A DNA stretch of 64,000 bases from Fischerella sp. PCC 9605 (GCF_000517105.1 NZ_KI912149.1:1451946-1515945), one strand, 5' to 3'. Positions 28,834 through 38,437 are shown, counted from the stretch's first letter. The notes: generated by a model not told the origin, from the letters alone. Numbers and translations: made by a program.

Positions 28834-29445
28834 ATGATTGCTTTCACAAAAATATCAGCAAAATCGTCTGTTGAAATTCAAAAGCAAGATAATATTACAC
28901 TTAATTACTGGCAGCAAGCTTATTTTTTGCAAGAGGTTATAGAAGGCTTGCAAGATGGCTTGTTAATTATTAGCGAAACAGGTGAACTCATTCATGCTAA
29001 CGCATCTGCTCATCGCATTTGTTGTCAACTCAATCAAGGTAGCTACCGCCAAAATCAAGTACCAACAGTGATTTGGCGAATTTGCGAATCGTTAATTGAA
29101 AGCCGCAATTTATTTCCCAACAAACTCTTGATTCTGTCGGATGAAATTTTACTAGACAAGTCAAAAATTTTTCGGATTCGCGTGAGATGGTTGGATCTAG
29201 CAAGATTGAAGCACTCTTGCTTACTAGTGACTATTGAAAATAGATATGAGTCTGTTAGAAATGCAGCGATCGCAGAAATAAAACAATACAATTTGACGCG
29301 ACGAGAGGCAGAAATTTGGTGTCTTTATCGAGCTAACTATAGCTACAAAGAAATTGCTGCTCATTTTTACATTAGCATCAATACAGTGAAAAAACACATG
29401 AAAAATATTCATGCTAAGCGACAAGCGTATCTAGAAAATGCTTGA
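28834..29445 (+). CDS. PAS domain - LuxR-type helix-turn-helix regulator
   Basis: A 203-residue protein. Residues ~30-140 form a PAS-like sensory domain (LQEVIEGLQDGLLIISETGELIHANASAHRI split as EGLQDGLLIISETG, ELIHANASA). Residues ~148-200 are a LuxR/GerE helix-turn-helix (LTRREAEIWCLYRANYSYKE; ISINTVKKHMKNIHAK). There is no receiver domain. The ATG at 28834 has no clear ribosome site. It is downstream of psbA on the same strand but separated by a strong terminator and 630 bases, so a link to psbA control is only a possibility. Closely similar small PAS-LuxR proteins are common in heterocystous cyanobacteria. Confidence 0.85.
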   Translation: MIAFTKISAKSSVEIQKQDNITLNYWQQAYFLQEVIEGLQDGLLIISETGELIHANASAHRICCQLNQGSYRQNQVPTVIWRICESLIESRNLFPNKLLILSDEILLDKSKIFRIRVRWLDLARLKHSCLLVTIENRYESVRNAAIAEIKQYNLTRREAEIWCLYRANYSYKEIAAHFYISINTVKKHMKNIHAKRQAYLENA

Positions 29446-29654
29446 AAATGATTTACTTTGGCGGCAATATTTGTCAATTCGATGGTAAGAAAATAAAACA
29501 ATGTGAATCTAAAAATAAGCTTTGGTAAATTTACTGGCTTCTTAATACTATTAGTGATTAATGGTTAATTACTCATGTTCACACACACTACTTCCGGGAG
29601 CATCGGGGGATAATAATTTTCCCCGAGATCATCTGGAATTTTTTTGAAATTTGC

Positions 29655-30134
29655 TTATTGATTTTCAGGATTTTTTTGTAGGCGGATTAAATTATTGTAA
29701 ATCTTTCGTTTTAAGTCTTCATTATCTTGTAATGCGACAGTAATTTTGTTGAATTCATCGATACTTAAACCATTAGCTTCGACGAGCTGTTGAGAGCGAT
29801 TGCAATAATCTATTGCCACGTCTCTAGCTTGGGATGGTAGAGAATTGTAGCTATTGGGATCGTTACAAACAATCTTAGGAACTTCTTGATCGCCAATAAT
29901 TTTTTTTATTTTGTCAAAAGCTTGTTGGCGCTCTGGCTCCATCCGCAGTATCACTTTGGAGTAGTTGAGTATTTGTGTATTGTCGAGTTGTAATGTATTT
30001 TGGGCATGAACGTTTGAGCTAAAAATCAAAGCACTAGAAACTAGACTAGTAATAGTAAGAGAACCGAAAAATAAAGATTGAGAGAGCATCCTAGTTAAGC
30101 TAGGTTGGTAATAAAGATGATGCAATCTATTCAT
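29655..30134 (-). CDS. Secreted DUF4168 domain protein
   Basis: About 159 residues from the ATG at 30134; a TTG at 30152 is an alternative. A signal peptide is evident (SLFFGSLTITSLVSSALIFSS, cleavage near SNVHAQ). The mature part (ILNYSKVILRMEPERQQAFDKI, VPKIVCNDPNSYNSL, RDVAIDYCNRSQQLVEANGL, KITVALQDNEDLKRKI) matches the DUF4168 pattern with two conserved cysteines. Periplasmic; function unknown. It lies next to holA on the same strand, 100 bases away, without clear coupling. Confidence 0.75.
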   Translation of the reverse strand: MNRLHHLYYQPSLTRMLSQSLFFGSLTITSLVSSALIFSSNVHAQNTLQLDNTQILNYSKVILRMEPERQQAFDKIKKIIGDQEVPKIVCNDPNSYNSLPSQARDVAIDYCNRSQQLVEANGLSIDEFNKITVALQDNEDLKRKIYNNLIRLQKNPENQ

Positions 30135-30245
30135 TTGCTGTGTGCAAAACAACTACAGTTAAGCTTTGGTTAATCTCAATGAATTATTTTAGAAGAAAGA
30201 AGTTCCAAGAAAATATTGAATTTATCCTAAATTCACTTATTTTTG

Positions 30246-31238
30246 TCAGTTTCCTCGGCATACTTGACATAATTCCACAATCTTCATCTGAAGAACCAAC
30301 ATCTCCACTGCTCCTTGCTTAAGACTAACTTCTAATTCCAATAGAATAGGTAAACAGGCAATAAGTTGCTGCACAGAAAGTGACTTAACTTCTTGTTGTA
30401 AAAAGTAAACTCGCTTGGGGTTACTTACTTCAGCAGCTTGAGCGATCGCTTGTGAATTTCGCTCACCACTTTCCATCATGATTTTTACCCACAACCAGGT
30501 ACGAAATTGACCAACCAGTGTGGCAACTATCCGCAAAGCTGGTTCACAAGTATTGATGAGATCGGCCAAGATTGCTAAAGCTTTGGCTGTGTCTCCTGTC
30601 CTGATTGCTGCTGCCAATTTTAAGCTAGTCTGATTAGTATTTCTAACTAGTTGAGCAACGGTATCTGTATCTTGTGGTTTGACGCTGCCATAGGCATAAA
30701 TCTGTATTTTCTCTAACTCATTGTACAGTAGCCGCGTATCGTTGCCTACAGCTTCAGCTAAAATATCTGCGGCTTTGTGAGTTAATTTTACACCAACTAC
30801 TTGAGCAGCGCTCAGTACAGATTGCACGAGCAGATCTGTCTTCCAAGGCGGAATTAGAGGAAATTCGAGGAATTCAGTAGCGAATTGTTTCAAAAGTTTA
30901 GTGGCTTTGAGCCGTTCGTCAGGCTTGTTACGGCTAGTGATCAACAAAAATGAATCTTCGGGAATTACTGATAAGGTTCGCGACAGTTCAGATAAAAAAT
31001 TGTCCGGGCAATGCTGGCAAAGGGTGGAATTTACAAGCCAAACCAAACGACCACCAGCACCAAACGGTGGTGTCATCACTTGATTTAATCCAGCGATCGC
31101 ACCATCATCACCTGCGTCTGAAGAGAATGTAGTGTAGTTAAAACTAGTCCATAGTGGGTCAAGGACGCGATCGCGCAAAGCTGCAACCGCTTTTTCAATC
31201 GCAAAATCATCCTCACCCCAGTAAACATAGATTGGCAT
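30246..31238 (-). CDS. holA: DNA polymerase III delta subunit (clamp loader)
   Basis: A 330-residue delta subunit, needed to open the beta clamp during replication. It starts MPIYVYWGEDDFAIEKAV at the ATG at 31238, supported by a perfect AGGAGG site; the frame extends upstream to 31343 only through repeat DNA. Typical features: YWGEDDFAIE in the first strand, LITSRNKPDERLKATK, LAEAVGNDTRLLYNELEKIQIYA (in parts) and the C-terminal three-helix region (LVGQFRTWLWVKIMME). Single-gene unit; divergent from the DUF1868 gene. Confidence 0.92.
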   Translation of the reverse strand: MPIYVYWGEDDFAIEKAVAALRDRVLDPLWTSFNYTTFSSDAGDDGAIAGLNQVMTPPFGAGGRLVWLVNSTLCQHCPDNFLSELSRTLSVIPEDSFLLITSRNKPDERLKATKLLKQFATEFLEFPLIPPWKTDLLVQSVLSAAQVVGVKLTHKAADILAEAVGNDTRLLYNELEKIQIYAYGSVKPQDTDTVAQLVRNTNQTSLKLAAAIRTGDTAKALAILADLINTCEPALRIVATLVGQFRTWLWVKIMMESGERNSQAIAQAAEVSNPKRVYFLQQEVKSLSVQQLIACLPILLELEVSLKQGAVEMLVLQMKIVELCQVCRGN

Positions 31239-31244
31239 GGGGAA

Positions 31245-31345
31245 CCTCCTGTGGAGAGTGGGAGAGTAAGAGAGTGGGGAAGTGGGGGCTAGGGGCCCCC
31301 TCTGGGGTTGGGGCTTTGGGGGAGTGAGAGATAAAATTTGCATTT
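31245..31345. repeat. GC-rich repeat upstream of holA
   Basis: GTGGGAGAGT repeats followed by GGGGGCTAGGGGCCCCCTC and GGGTTGGGGCTTTGGGGG. The GGGGCCCCC module is shared with the mosaic repeats at 11221-11490, 17473-17660 and 49650-49700. Confidence 0.7.
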
Positions 31346-31424
31346 CCTATTCCCCATTTCCTATTCCCTATTTTTGGTAAATTTGCCTAAAATCAATAAG
31401 CGTGAGAGCGCGAGGATATGAAAA

Positions 31425-32246
31425 TTGGACGATAATTATCAAACTTACCTAAACCGGGTAGCACGAATGACGCTGCCAGAAGCTTATGGAATCCAAGTCC
31501 AGCATATCCAGGAATCTTCTAAGTTTCAGCCTACACCAGACCGGGAAAGACAAGCTGTGCCTTTTCCTGGTTATACGGTGATTACTCCCCCTTGGGAAGA
31601 CGAGACAGAAAACTCTGCTTTCTATACTCAGTTGCAAGGCTACCAACAAGAACTCTTGCAGTTACCTGTTGGTTGCGATCTGATTGTACCTGTACCTGCT
31701 GCTAGTTTTCATTTAACGTTAGCAGACTTAATTTGGGATAGTGCTTTCTATGACGCCTGCGAAAAAAAACCCGAGTTTGAACAGCAATTACGCTCTTGTT
31801 TCGCCGAAATAGTTCAGCAATATCAACAATCGATGACACGTGCGGTTCATCCCGTTCGCTGGCAAACGCTAGGACTAATGGTAATGCCAAGAGCTGTGGG
31901 TATTTGTCTAGTACCCCAAGATGAAAGCTGTTACGAGGAGATTGTTAACTTTCGTCGAGCGATATACCAAAATTCCAACCTAATTGCTTTGGGCATTGAA
32001 CAACAGTATCATTTCACTGCTCACATCACATTAGGTTATTTTGGAGAAGTGCCACCGCAACTAGATCGCGATCGCCTTGCTACTATGTTTTCGCAGTTGA
32101 ATCAGCAATGGTTGTTGAACTCGCCAGAATTTTTGATACACCGCGCTGAACTGCGGAAGTTTGACGACATGACACGCTATTATCGCGAAGCGGACTGGCC
32201 AGTTTTAGAGTGGGGGCTGGGTAGTGATAATATCAATTCACCTTAA
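31425..32246 (+). CDS. DUF1868 protein, 2H phosphoesterase-like
   Basis: A 273-residue protein in the DUF1868 family. Two His-x-Thr motifs (SFHLTLAD, His96; TAHITLGYF, His200) are placed as in 2H phosphoesterases, which cleave 2',3'-cyclic nucleotide or RNA ends. TTG at 31425 is taken as the start because GAGG lies 9 bases upstream; an ATG at 31467 is possible. The substrate is unknown. It is divergent from holA; no operon partner. Confidence 0.75.
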   Translation: MDDNYQTYLNRVARMTLPEAYGIQVQHIQESSKFQPTPDRERQAVPFPGYTVITPPWEDETENSAFYTQLQGYQQELLQLPVGCDLIVPVPAASFHLTLADLIWDSAFYDACEKKPEFEQQLRSCFAEIVQQYQQSMTRAVHPVRWQTLGLMVMPRAVGICLVPQDESCYEEIVNFRRAIYQNSNLIALGIEQQYHFTAHITLGYFGEVPPQLDRDRLATMFSQLNQQWLLNSPEFLIHRAELRKFDDMTRYYREADWPVLEWGLGSDNINSP

Positions 32247-32585
32247 CCTTGCAAAATATTAGATCCCCCAATCCCCTCAAAAAGCGGGGCTAGGAGCTAT
32301 TGACTAGACTACTTAGAGATCTCTGTTGTTAAGTAATGCTGCGCGAAACTGGTCGCGTTTCATGATTCCCCCGCTATACCTTTATGTTAGCGGCGTTGGG
32401 TATGTTAGCGGCGTTGGGTGAACGCCGCTCCTCTCCCTGGGGACTGGGGCATGGGGCATGGGGCAAAGGGCAAAGGGCAAAGGGCATGGGGCATCGGTAA
32501 GAAAACCAATTTCCAATTCCCAATGCCCAATTCCCTATTCCCAATGCCCAATTCCTAATCCCCAATCCTTAATTCCCAGTCCCTT
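32247..32585. repeat. Repeat-filled gap between DUF1868 gene and mnmA
   Basis: Holds an 18-base direct repeat TATGTTAGCGGCGTTGGG at 32383-32400 and 32401-32418, whose second copy forms a hairpin AGCGGCGTT GGGTG AACGCCGCT (32407-32429); then GGGCATGGGGCA and GGGCAAAGGGCAAA repeats; then CCAATTCCCAATGCCCAATTCCC-type repeats (in arms under 20 bases) to 32582. No gene is present. Confidence 0.8.
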
Positions 32586-33641
32586 TTACTTAAACTGCTC
32601 AATTATTCCACCACCCAAGACTTTTTCTCCTTCGTACCACACCGCAGCTTGTCCAGGAGTAATGCTGAATTGGGGTTCATCGAAGACTACGCGCACGCGG
32701 GAGTTTTCTAAGGGAATTACCGTCACTGGTACGGGAGTGGAACGATAGCGGACTTGTACTTCGGCACGAATCGGGCTAGCGGGTTCGGCGATCGATACCC
32801 AATTGACTCGATGCACGGTGCATTCTGGTTGAGTTGCTTTAGTGCGATCGCCCACTATCACCTTGTTATTAACTGCATCCAAAGCAATCACATACAGCGG
32901 TTCAGCAGCGGCAATTCCCAAGCCCTTGCGCTGTCCAATTGTGTAATGATGGACACCATCATGCTGACCCAGCACCTTACCGTCAATGTCAACAATATCG
33001 CCTTTTTTGGGTGCCAGGTATTTATCCAGAAATGCCCGCATGGAACCGTTAGCTTCAATTAGGCATAAGTCCTGACTTTCTGGCTTTTCAGCGGTTTTAA
33101 GTCCATGTTCGGCGGCAATGTGGCGAGTCTCACTTTTTTGCATTTCACCTAGGGGAAATACTGTTCCTGCCAGTAAATCTTGAGACAAGTCATAGAGAAA
33201 ATAGGTCTGGTCTTTGTTACGATCTACTGCCCGCAGGAGTTCATAACGCTCAGTTGCTTCGTTATAGTTAATCCGGGCATAATGACCTGTAGCAATGCGA
33301 TCGCATCCCAATTTTTCGCGGGCATACTCCAACATCGGGCCGAACTTGACTGTTCTATTGCACTGGGAGCAAGGTAAAGGCGTAATCCCGGCACTGTAAC
33401 CAGCAACTAAATAATCAACAATATTTGTCTGAAAGACTTCCCGAATATCAACAACGTGATGGGGAATACCCAGCTGTTCACAGATAAGAGCCGCATCAAT
33501 CATACCTTCCGAGCAACATTGACCTTTGCCTTTCATCAGCCAAAGGGTCAAACCAATCACTTCATAGCCTTGATTGTGCAAAATGGTGGCGGCGGTGGAA
33601 CTGTCAACGCCGCCAGATAGTCCAACGACGACCTTTTTCAT
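32586..33641 (-). CDS. mnmA: tRNA-specific 2-thiouridylase MnmA
   Basis: A 351-residue enzyme that thiolates U34 of tRNA(Lys), tRNA(Glu) and tRNA(Gln). The PP-loop SGGVDSS is at residues 8-14, followed by GLTLWLMKG and the first catalytic Cys region [18 protein letters not shown]. The second catalytic Cys is in SQDLCLIE; the [16 protein letters not shown] and C-terminal barrel segments ([22 protein letters not shown]) complete the family. MKKVVVGL at 33641 is the usual start; an ATG 12 bases upstream is possible. Single gene, divergent from the SPOR-like gene. Confidence 0.95.
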   Translation of the reverse strand: MKKVVVGLSGGVDSSTAATILHNQGYEVIGLTLWLMKGKGQCCSEGMIDAALICEQLGIPHHVVDIREVFQTNIVDYLVAGYSAGITPLPCSQCNRTVKFGPMLEYAREKLGCDRIATGHYARINYNEATERYELLRAVDRNKDQTYFLYDLSQDLLAGTVFPLGEMQKSETRHIAAEHGLKTAEKPESQDLCLIEANGSMRAFLDKYLAPKKGDIVDIDGKVLGQHDGVHHYTIGQRKGLGIAAAEPLYVIALDAVNNKVIVGDRTKATQPECTVHRVNWVSIAEPASPIRAEVQVRYRSTPVPVTVIPLENSRVRVVFDEPQFSITPGQAAVWYEGEKVLGGGIIEQFK

Positions 33642-33751
33642 ATCCGTAAACATATTGCTAGGCTCTTATTTCTAAGCTACCACTATGTAATTACTACAAC
33701 AGGTAACTAATTAGTTTCTGTAGGAAATTATCTACAAACTTTTCTGCTACT

Positions 33752-34558
33752 ATGTCGAGTGCATTACCAATTCAACTTATAGCATTTCTACGCTTTACCC
33801 AACCATCTTTGATTGTGGGTGCTTTATTGGGAGGATGCTTGGTCTTTATTTGCCACTCTATTTCCACACCAGCGCAAACACTCTTGCCAACTCTTCCAGC
33901 GAGTAGCAACGATCTCTTGCCGCCCCTACCGACAAATATTCAAGAATATACTGTTCCCCAAGTGAATGTAACTCCCCAGGAGTATATGATTAACCGGGGT
34001 GACAGACAATATCAGGCGACGCCTTTTAATCAAAATCGCCAAAACTTTGAGCGCTACTTGGTTTATGTTGAGAGTAATAATGTCCAAACCCTGCAACAAG
34101 TACGTTTAATTGAACCGACAGCTTATATACGGCAATTTCAAGGACATTCTGTAATTCAGGCAGGAACCTTTAGCAAACCATCCAATGCCCAACAGCGTAT
34201 CCAACAACTAGCAGCCTACGGTATATATGGGGCGCGGATTGCCAACTTTGCGAATGGTCAGGATCAGATAATCACGACTTACTCTCACGTTAACAATTAT
34301 CAACCTGTCAACAACTATCAGCCAGAAGTACCTAATTACTACTATGTAGCCATTCCCGCTCACTCAGAAAACATAGCTTCAATTGCCGACCAAATTAAAA
34401 ACAATATCGGACAAAAAGCGGCCGTCACCACCAGAAATCAGCCACTAGGAGCGCATGTAGCAGTCGGGCCTTTTGCTAATAGGTTACAGGCAGAGCAATG
34501 GAATAATTATCTCCAATCTATAGGATTCGGTAACGCTAGAGTTTACTACGCAAGATAG
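33752..34558 (+). CDS. Secreted or membrane-anchored protein with SPOR-like repeats
   Basis: A 268-residue protein. An N-terminal hydrophobic segment (IVGALLGGCLVFICHSIS) acts as a signal peptide or anchor. A Pro-rich linker follows. The second half has two SPOR-like modules: VIQAGTFSKPSNAQQRIQQL and VAVGPFANRLQAEQWNNYL, each with the family's G-x-F and Gln/Ala helix pattern. SPOR domains bind denuded peptidoglycan at septa. A degenerate duplication NYQPVNNYQPE lies between them. Neighbouring nnr gene is 100 bases downstream in the same direction but separated by tandem repeats. Confidence 0.7.
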   Translation: MSSALPIQLIAFLRFTQPSLIVGALLGGCLVFICHSISTPAQTLLPTLPASSNDLLPPLPTNIQEYTVPQVNVTPQEYMINRGDRQYQATPFNQNRQNFERYLVYVESNNVQTLQQVRLIEPTAYIRQFQGHSVIQAGTFSKPSNAQQRIQQLAAYGIYGARIANFANGQDQIITTYSHVNNYQPVNNYQPEVPNYYYVAIPAHSENIASIADQIKNNIGQKAAVTTRNQPLGAHVAVGPFANRLQAEQWNNYLQSIGFGNARVYYAR

Positions 34559-34559
34559 A

Positions 34560-34640
34560 GTAATAGTTAGTGGTTAGTGGTTAGTAGTTAGTGGTTGGTA
34601 GTTGTTTGCACAACAACAAACAACTACCAACAAACAACAA
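34560..34640. repeat. Inverted short tandem repeats before the nnr gene
   Basis: GTTAGTGGTTAGTGGTTAG and GGTTGGTAGTTGTTTG face their complements CAAACAACTACCAAC, giving a hairpin-like arrangement with loop CACAACAA near 34610. Confidence 0.65.
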
Positions 34641-34659
34641 ACAACGAAAAATTCTATTG

Positions 34660-36327
34660 ATGAACAGGCAAGAACTAATTTTGCAAGTTGTAGTGACAGC
34701 ACAACAGATGCGCGATATTGAAGCGCGTATCTTTGCAGCGGGAATGCCTGTGGCGGCTTTGATGGAAAAGGTGGCGGGACTGATTGCCCGTCGCATTGCG
34801 GAAATGATCCCTCCAACTCCTAGTAAAGGTGAATGGGGGAGTGGAAGAGCGGAGGAGTGGGGGAGGTATGTAAACAATTATTCTTTCCCCCCTCTCCCTA
34901 TCCCCCCCTCTTCCCCTCCTCGTGTGGGAATCCTCGTCGGCCCCGGTCACAATGGCGGAGATGCTTTGGTAGTTGCTCGTGAGTTGCACTTTCGCGGGTA
35001 TGCAGTCTGTATCTATTGCCCTTTCTCTAAGCTCAAGGAATTAACTTCGCAGCATTTACAGTATGCTCAGAGTTTGGGCATTCCATGTTATGAAGCAATA
35101 GACGATTTGCCAGAGTGTGATTTATTAATTGATGGCTTGTTTGGATTTGGGTTGGAAAGAGATCTTAAAGACCCTGTTGCTAGTGCTATTAATCAGTTAA
35201 ATGAAAGGTCTACACCAATTGTTAGTATCGATGTGCCTTCGGGTTTGCATACCGATACTGGTGAATTTCTAGGAACTGCGATCCGCGCCACTCATACGCT
35301 GTGTCTGGGTTTGTGGAAGTTGGGTTTATTGCAAGACCATGCTTTGGAATACGTTGGCAAAGCGGAGTTAATTGATTTTGATATTCCCTGGGCGGACGTA
35401 CAAGCGATACTTGGGGATGCACCCAGCGTTAAACGCATCACCAAAGCCACTGCTTTTTCAACTCTGCCTTTACCTCGTCCTGCTGTCACCCACAAGTATA
35501 AAGAAGGGCATTTGCTGCTGATTTGCGGTTCGCGTCGCTATTCTGGAGGTGCAATTTTAACTGGGTTGGGAGCACGGGCTAGTGGAGTTGGTATGCTGTC
35601 AATTGCTGTGCCAGAGTCTCTCAAACCGATCTTGGTTAGCCATTTGCCAGAAGCGCTAATTATCGGTTGTCCAGAGACAGAAACAGGTGCGATCGCTCAA
35701 CTACAATTGCCAGAAAACACCGATCTAAATTCATTTAATGCGATCGCTTGCGGCCCCGGTTTAACCAAAGATGCCAGCCCGATTTTACAACAGGTGTTAG
35801 AAAGCACAATTCCTTTGGTTCTCGATGCTGATGGTTTGAATATTCTGGCAGAGATGGGAACCTCCCCTAATCCCCCCTTGCTAAGGAGGGGATTAGGGGG
35901 GGTGCGACAAGCATTAACAGTACTTACACCTCATACAGGTGAATTCAAACGCTTATTTCCCGATTTACCCGATGCTAAACAAGACAGAGTCAAAGCAGTG
36001 CGGGAAGCTGCAATGCAAAGCGGGGCAGTGGTGTTGTTGAAAGGGGCAAGAACTGCGATCGCCAATCCCCAAGGTTCAGTTTGGATTAATCCCGAAAGTA
36101 CGCCAGCTTTAGCGCGGGGTGGCAGTGGTGATGTCTTAACCGGGTTAATGGGTGGATTAATCGCACAAGCTGTAACGCGCCAAAAGCCTCTAGAAGAGAT
36201 GGTTGCAACTGCTGCTTGGTGGCACGCTCAAGCCGGAATTTTAGCAGCCCAAGAGCGAACAGAATTGGGAGTAGATGCGTTTACATTGACACATTATTTG
36301 ACGCAAATTATCAGCATTTATCAGTAG
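34660..36327 (+). CDS. nnr: Bifunctional NAD(P)H-hydrate epimerase / ADP- or ATP-dependent dehydratase
   Basis: A 555-residue repair enzyme. The N-terminal epimerase half (YjeF_N) has VTAQQMRDIEARIF, VGPGHNGGDALVVAREL and the Asp motif LIDGLFGFGLERDL, with IVSIDVPSGLHTDTGE. The C-terminal kinase-fold half has GSRRYSGGAIL, VLDADGLNIL and the GGSGDVLTGLMGG loop. It repairs damaged NAD(P)HX. Two in-frame repeat insertions are visible: a Gly/Ser/Pro-rich stretch at about residues 50-87 between the first helix and the Rossmann strand, and TSPNPPLLRRGLGGVRQ at about 405-420 made from a CCCCCTTGCTAAGGAGGGG palindrome. The ATG at 34660 (MNRQEL) fits the family; repeat DNA lies upstream. Confidence 0.93.
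   Translation: MNRQELILQVVVTAQQMRDIEARIFAAGMPVAALMEKVAGLIARRIAEMIPPTPSKGEWGSGRAEEWGRYVNNYSFPPLPIPPSSPPRVGILVGPGHNGGDALVVARELHFRGYAVCIYCPFSKLKELTSQHLQYAQSLGIPCYEAIDDLPECDLLIDGLFGFGLERDLKDPVASAINQLNERSTPIVSIDVPSGLHTDTGEFLGTAIRATHTLCLGLWKLGLLQDHALEYVGKAELIDFDIPWADVQAILGDAPSVKRITKATAFSTLPLPRPAVTHKYKEGHLLLICGSRRYSGGAILTGLGARASGVGMLSIAVPESLKPILVSHLPEALIIGCPETETGAIAQLQLPENTDLNSFNAIACGPGLTKDASPILQQVLESTIPLVLDADGLNILAEMGTSPNPPLLRRGLGGVRQALTVLTPHTGEFKRLFPDLPDAKQDRVKAVREAAMQSGAVVLLKGARTAIANPQGSVWINPESTPALARGGSGDVLTGLMGGLIAQAVTRQKPLEEMVATAAWWHAQAGILAAQERTELGVDAFTLTHYLTQIISIYQ
35868..35902. repeat. Palindromic repeat translated within nnr
   Basis: CCTAATCCCCCCTTGCTAAG and its partner GGAGGGGATTAGGGGGG form an imperfect hairpin. 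It is a multiple-of-three insertion that keeps the frame and adds a loop in the dehydratase half. Confidence 0.75.
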
Positions 36328-36941
36328 TTACCTCACCCTTCCCTCATCCCTCGTTCTCAGCCTGAGGCTGGGAACGATATAAAGCTCATCAACAAGGCTA
36401 TTATTGCACTCGCGATCGCACTTGCACAAGCTATCAACAAAAAAAGCGGCGATCGCGTTTTGCAATGCTGAACTGATACCATTTCTCTAAAATATTGATC
36501 TAAATGTTGATACAGATAATTTTCTATAGCCCCCCTTAAAAAGCTTGTCATTACCCACATTTTTCTCAAACTGGCGATCGCCATAAAATTGGATTTCAAA
36601 ACCCTGATGATTGCGTGACTATTCTCAATAAATATTGAGAGATGACAATACTGCTCGGATAAGACAAATCGATTGACATTTAAACCCTGTAGAGACGTTG
36701 CAGTGCAACGTCTCTACATGCCCAAAATTATGACGAAATTGTGATAGATGAGAATTAAACGGAGACCTGCAAACCCTAATTTAGTAAGGTTTCCAGCGAT
36801 CGCAAACTTTCCCTTGTCACTTAGTACAACATTGCATAAGTTCATGCCGAAATTTTAGCACCAAGAGTCAGCGCCCTTGGTGCGTTTACATTTGCGTCCC
36901 TGGAGTGTTTTAAATCGCTACGCTTTTACGCAAAGCTGTAC
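36328..36941. other. Gap of about 610 bases with dispersed repeats
   Basis: Contains GTTCTCAGCCTGAGGCTGGGAAC (an inverted module near 36353-36375, written here as GTTCTCAGCC / GGCTGGGAAC), several HIP1 sites, and at 36689-36717 the palindrome GTAGAGACGTTGC AGT GCAACGTCTCTAC. An 80-codon minus-strand frame at 36357-36599 covers repeat DNA and is not accepted as a gene. Confidence 0.6.
36689..36717. repeat. Palindrome GTAGAGACGTTGC / GCAACGTCTCTAC
   Basis: Perfect 13-base arms with a 3-base centre; intergenic copy of the same family found inside genes at 3643, 3944 and 6283. Confidence 0.9.
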
Positions 36942-37568
36942 TTAGTTCAAATAGACTTGGCCATCTTGTTGAATTCTGATTGCGGTTTGACTGTTTCTAA
37001 ATTCCGTGGCTTCATCCAAAGCCAGTTCTAATAATCCTGACTCAGAGGTTGTTGGAGTCATTCTCAAGAACCCACCATCTTGGCGAACAGCAGTGATAGT
37101 AATTGCTACTGGCAAGCCTCGCAATACAACTTCTTGTCTACCTGGGAGAACACGCTGTCTAGTATGCCCAATTGCCTGATATGCGATCGCAGCATTGGTG
37201 TTATTTTTGAGCCTCACATCTACTCTGCCATTGCTCGGTGTAATCGTAGCGACTGGGTCAAACTGTTTTTCTGGTAAAGGTGGTTGAATCACACTCACTG
37301 ACGGAGTACCAGGAACAGTTTCACGCGGAGAAATTCCTTGTGTTGCTTGTCGTTGGGTAAAAGCATTGGGTGGGCATCCTTGTGGAACCAATACTCTATT
37401 ATTATGTGGTTCTTCGTAGAAAATACTGGGGCAGGGGTTAACTTTGGAAAGAGAGGCGGTAGGCTGTTGCTGTGCCACTACCGCTTGTGGAATTGCTGAT
37501 ACAGCAATCATTAACCCACCGCAAACAGCACCCAGTAATTTAGTAGATGTGCGAAATATTTTGTTCAT
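36942..37568 (-). CDS. Secreted hypothetical protein
   Basis: A 208-residue protein with a clear signal peptide (KLLGAVCGGLMIAVSAIPQAVVAQ). The mature part begins with a Cys pair region (NPCPSIFYEEPHNN, VPQGCPPNAF), a linker, and a C-terminal beta-rich domain (PSNGRVDVRLKNNTNAAIAY, RQEVVLRGLPVAITITAV, ESGLLELALDEATEF). The domain looks like an immunoglobulin-type fold, similar to those described for cyanobacterial envelope proteins, but no family is named with confidence. Periplasmic or outer surface. Single gene between two gaps. Confidence 0.65.
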   Translation of the reverse strand: MNKIFRTSTKLLGAVCGGLMIAVSAIPQAVVAQQQPTASLSKVNPCPSIFYEEPHNNRVLVPQGCPPNAFTQRQATQGISPRETVPGTPSVSVIQPPLPEKQFDPVATITPSNGRVDVRLKNNTNAAIAYQAIGHTRQRVLPGRQEVVLRGLPVAITITAVRQDGGFLRMTPTTSESGLLELALDEATEFRNSQTAIRIQQDGQVYLN

Positions 37569-37978
37569 TTTTACCTCTGATTTCCAAATGCTAGAGATAG
37601 TCAGTCAATGTAATACAGTTGATATAGATAAGTTTTGAGTTTTATACTAATTCTCTGTAGCGATGAGCTTTATAATTACCCCTATCTCTGATATATCTAA
37701 TTAGCAAAAGGTACTACAGGTAAGTGACTTAGAACTCATTGTCATGGAGAATTAGTATATTAAATCCAAAAGTTTTAATTAAAGGTTAACAAATCGATAA
37801 TATTTTCTTCCTCTCACTAGGGGAATGAAAATAAACAAGATTTGCAATATTAGTTTCGATCAAAAGTAATAAAACTCTATCTCTAGAAATAGAACAGTTA
37901 GAAGTTAAGAACTGTTTACAATTCCTAACTTCCAACGCTCAAGAAAGAGTGCCGTATTAATTTTAATTTAATACTTAC
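37569..37978. other. AT-rich gap of about 410 bases
   Basis: No gene seen. CTAACTTCTAACTGTT and AACTGTTTACAATTCCTAACTTCC near 37885-37940 form a loose inverted pair (GAACTGTT / AACAGTTC type). Probably carries the promoter of the secreted protein gene at its left end. Confidence 0.45.
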
Positions 37979-38437
37979 TTAAGCTTCTTCCCATAGTTGG
38001 CGAATTTTGTCAGGTAAAAATTCAGTGATTTCCTTGACTCTTTCTTCAGATAATTCGTCCTTGGTTGCTGAAAATACAGCCTTGACTGCATTTTCTACAT
38101 TTACATCTGGTTGTAAACCTGCTTCTTGATTGATACGGAATAAAAATGTATCAGATTTGATAATTAAAGGTGGGCGCACCCGGCTCAAGAAAGCAACGAT
38201 GGGATTAGTATCCTTCCACAAGTCTGCAACCTCGTGCAACTTTGTATCATCTTTCACTTCAGCTGGTTTGTGTAATTCATCTGCGACGCGATCGGCTGCT
38301 TCTGTAGTCATCATGTCGCGCATCGTACGAAATACTACTTCTGTTATATCCCTAGCATCGTAAACATCTGACAAACCAGCCTGGCGCATTACCTTTTCCA
38401 AAAAGGATCTATCTTGTTCTCTGATTTCTGTTTGCAT
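37979..38437 (-). CDS. DUF2267 domain protein
   Basis: A 152-residue acidic protein of the DUF2267 family: FLEKVMRQAGLSDVYDARDITEVVFRTMRDMM (in motifs GLSDVYDARDITEVVF, TTEAADRVADELHKP), then AVKAVFSATKDELSEERVKEI and FLPDKIRQLWEEA. The family's repeated helical module occurs twice. It is a cytoplasmic protein of unknown function, often near stress genes. The ATG at 38437 has a GGAGG upstream (CTGGAGGATTTA before ATG). Confidence 0.85.
   Translation of the reverse strand: MQTEIREQDRSFLEKVMRQAGLSDVYDARDITEVVFRTMRDMMTTEAADRVADELHKPAEVKDDTKLHEVADLWKDTNPIVAFLSRVRPPLIIKSDTFLFRINQEAGLQPDVNVENAVKAVFSATKDELSEERVKEITEFLPDKIRQLWEEA

Noticed and set aside
36357-36599. 80-codon minus-strand frame with a hydrophobic end
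   Set aside because: Covers several HIP1 sites and repeat modules, no ribosome site, no recognised family.
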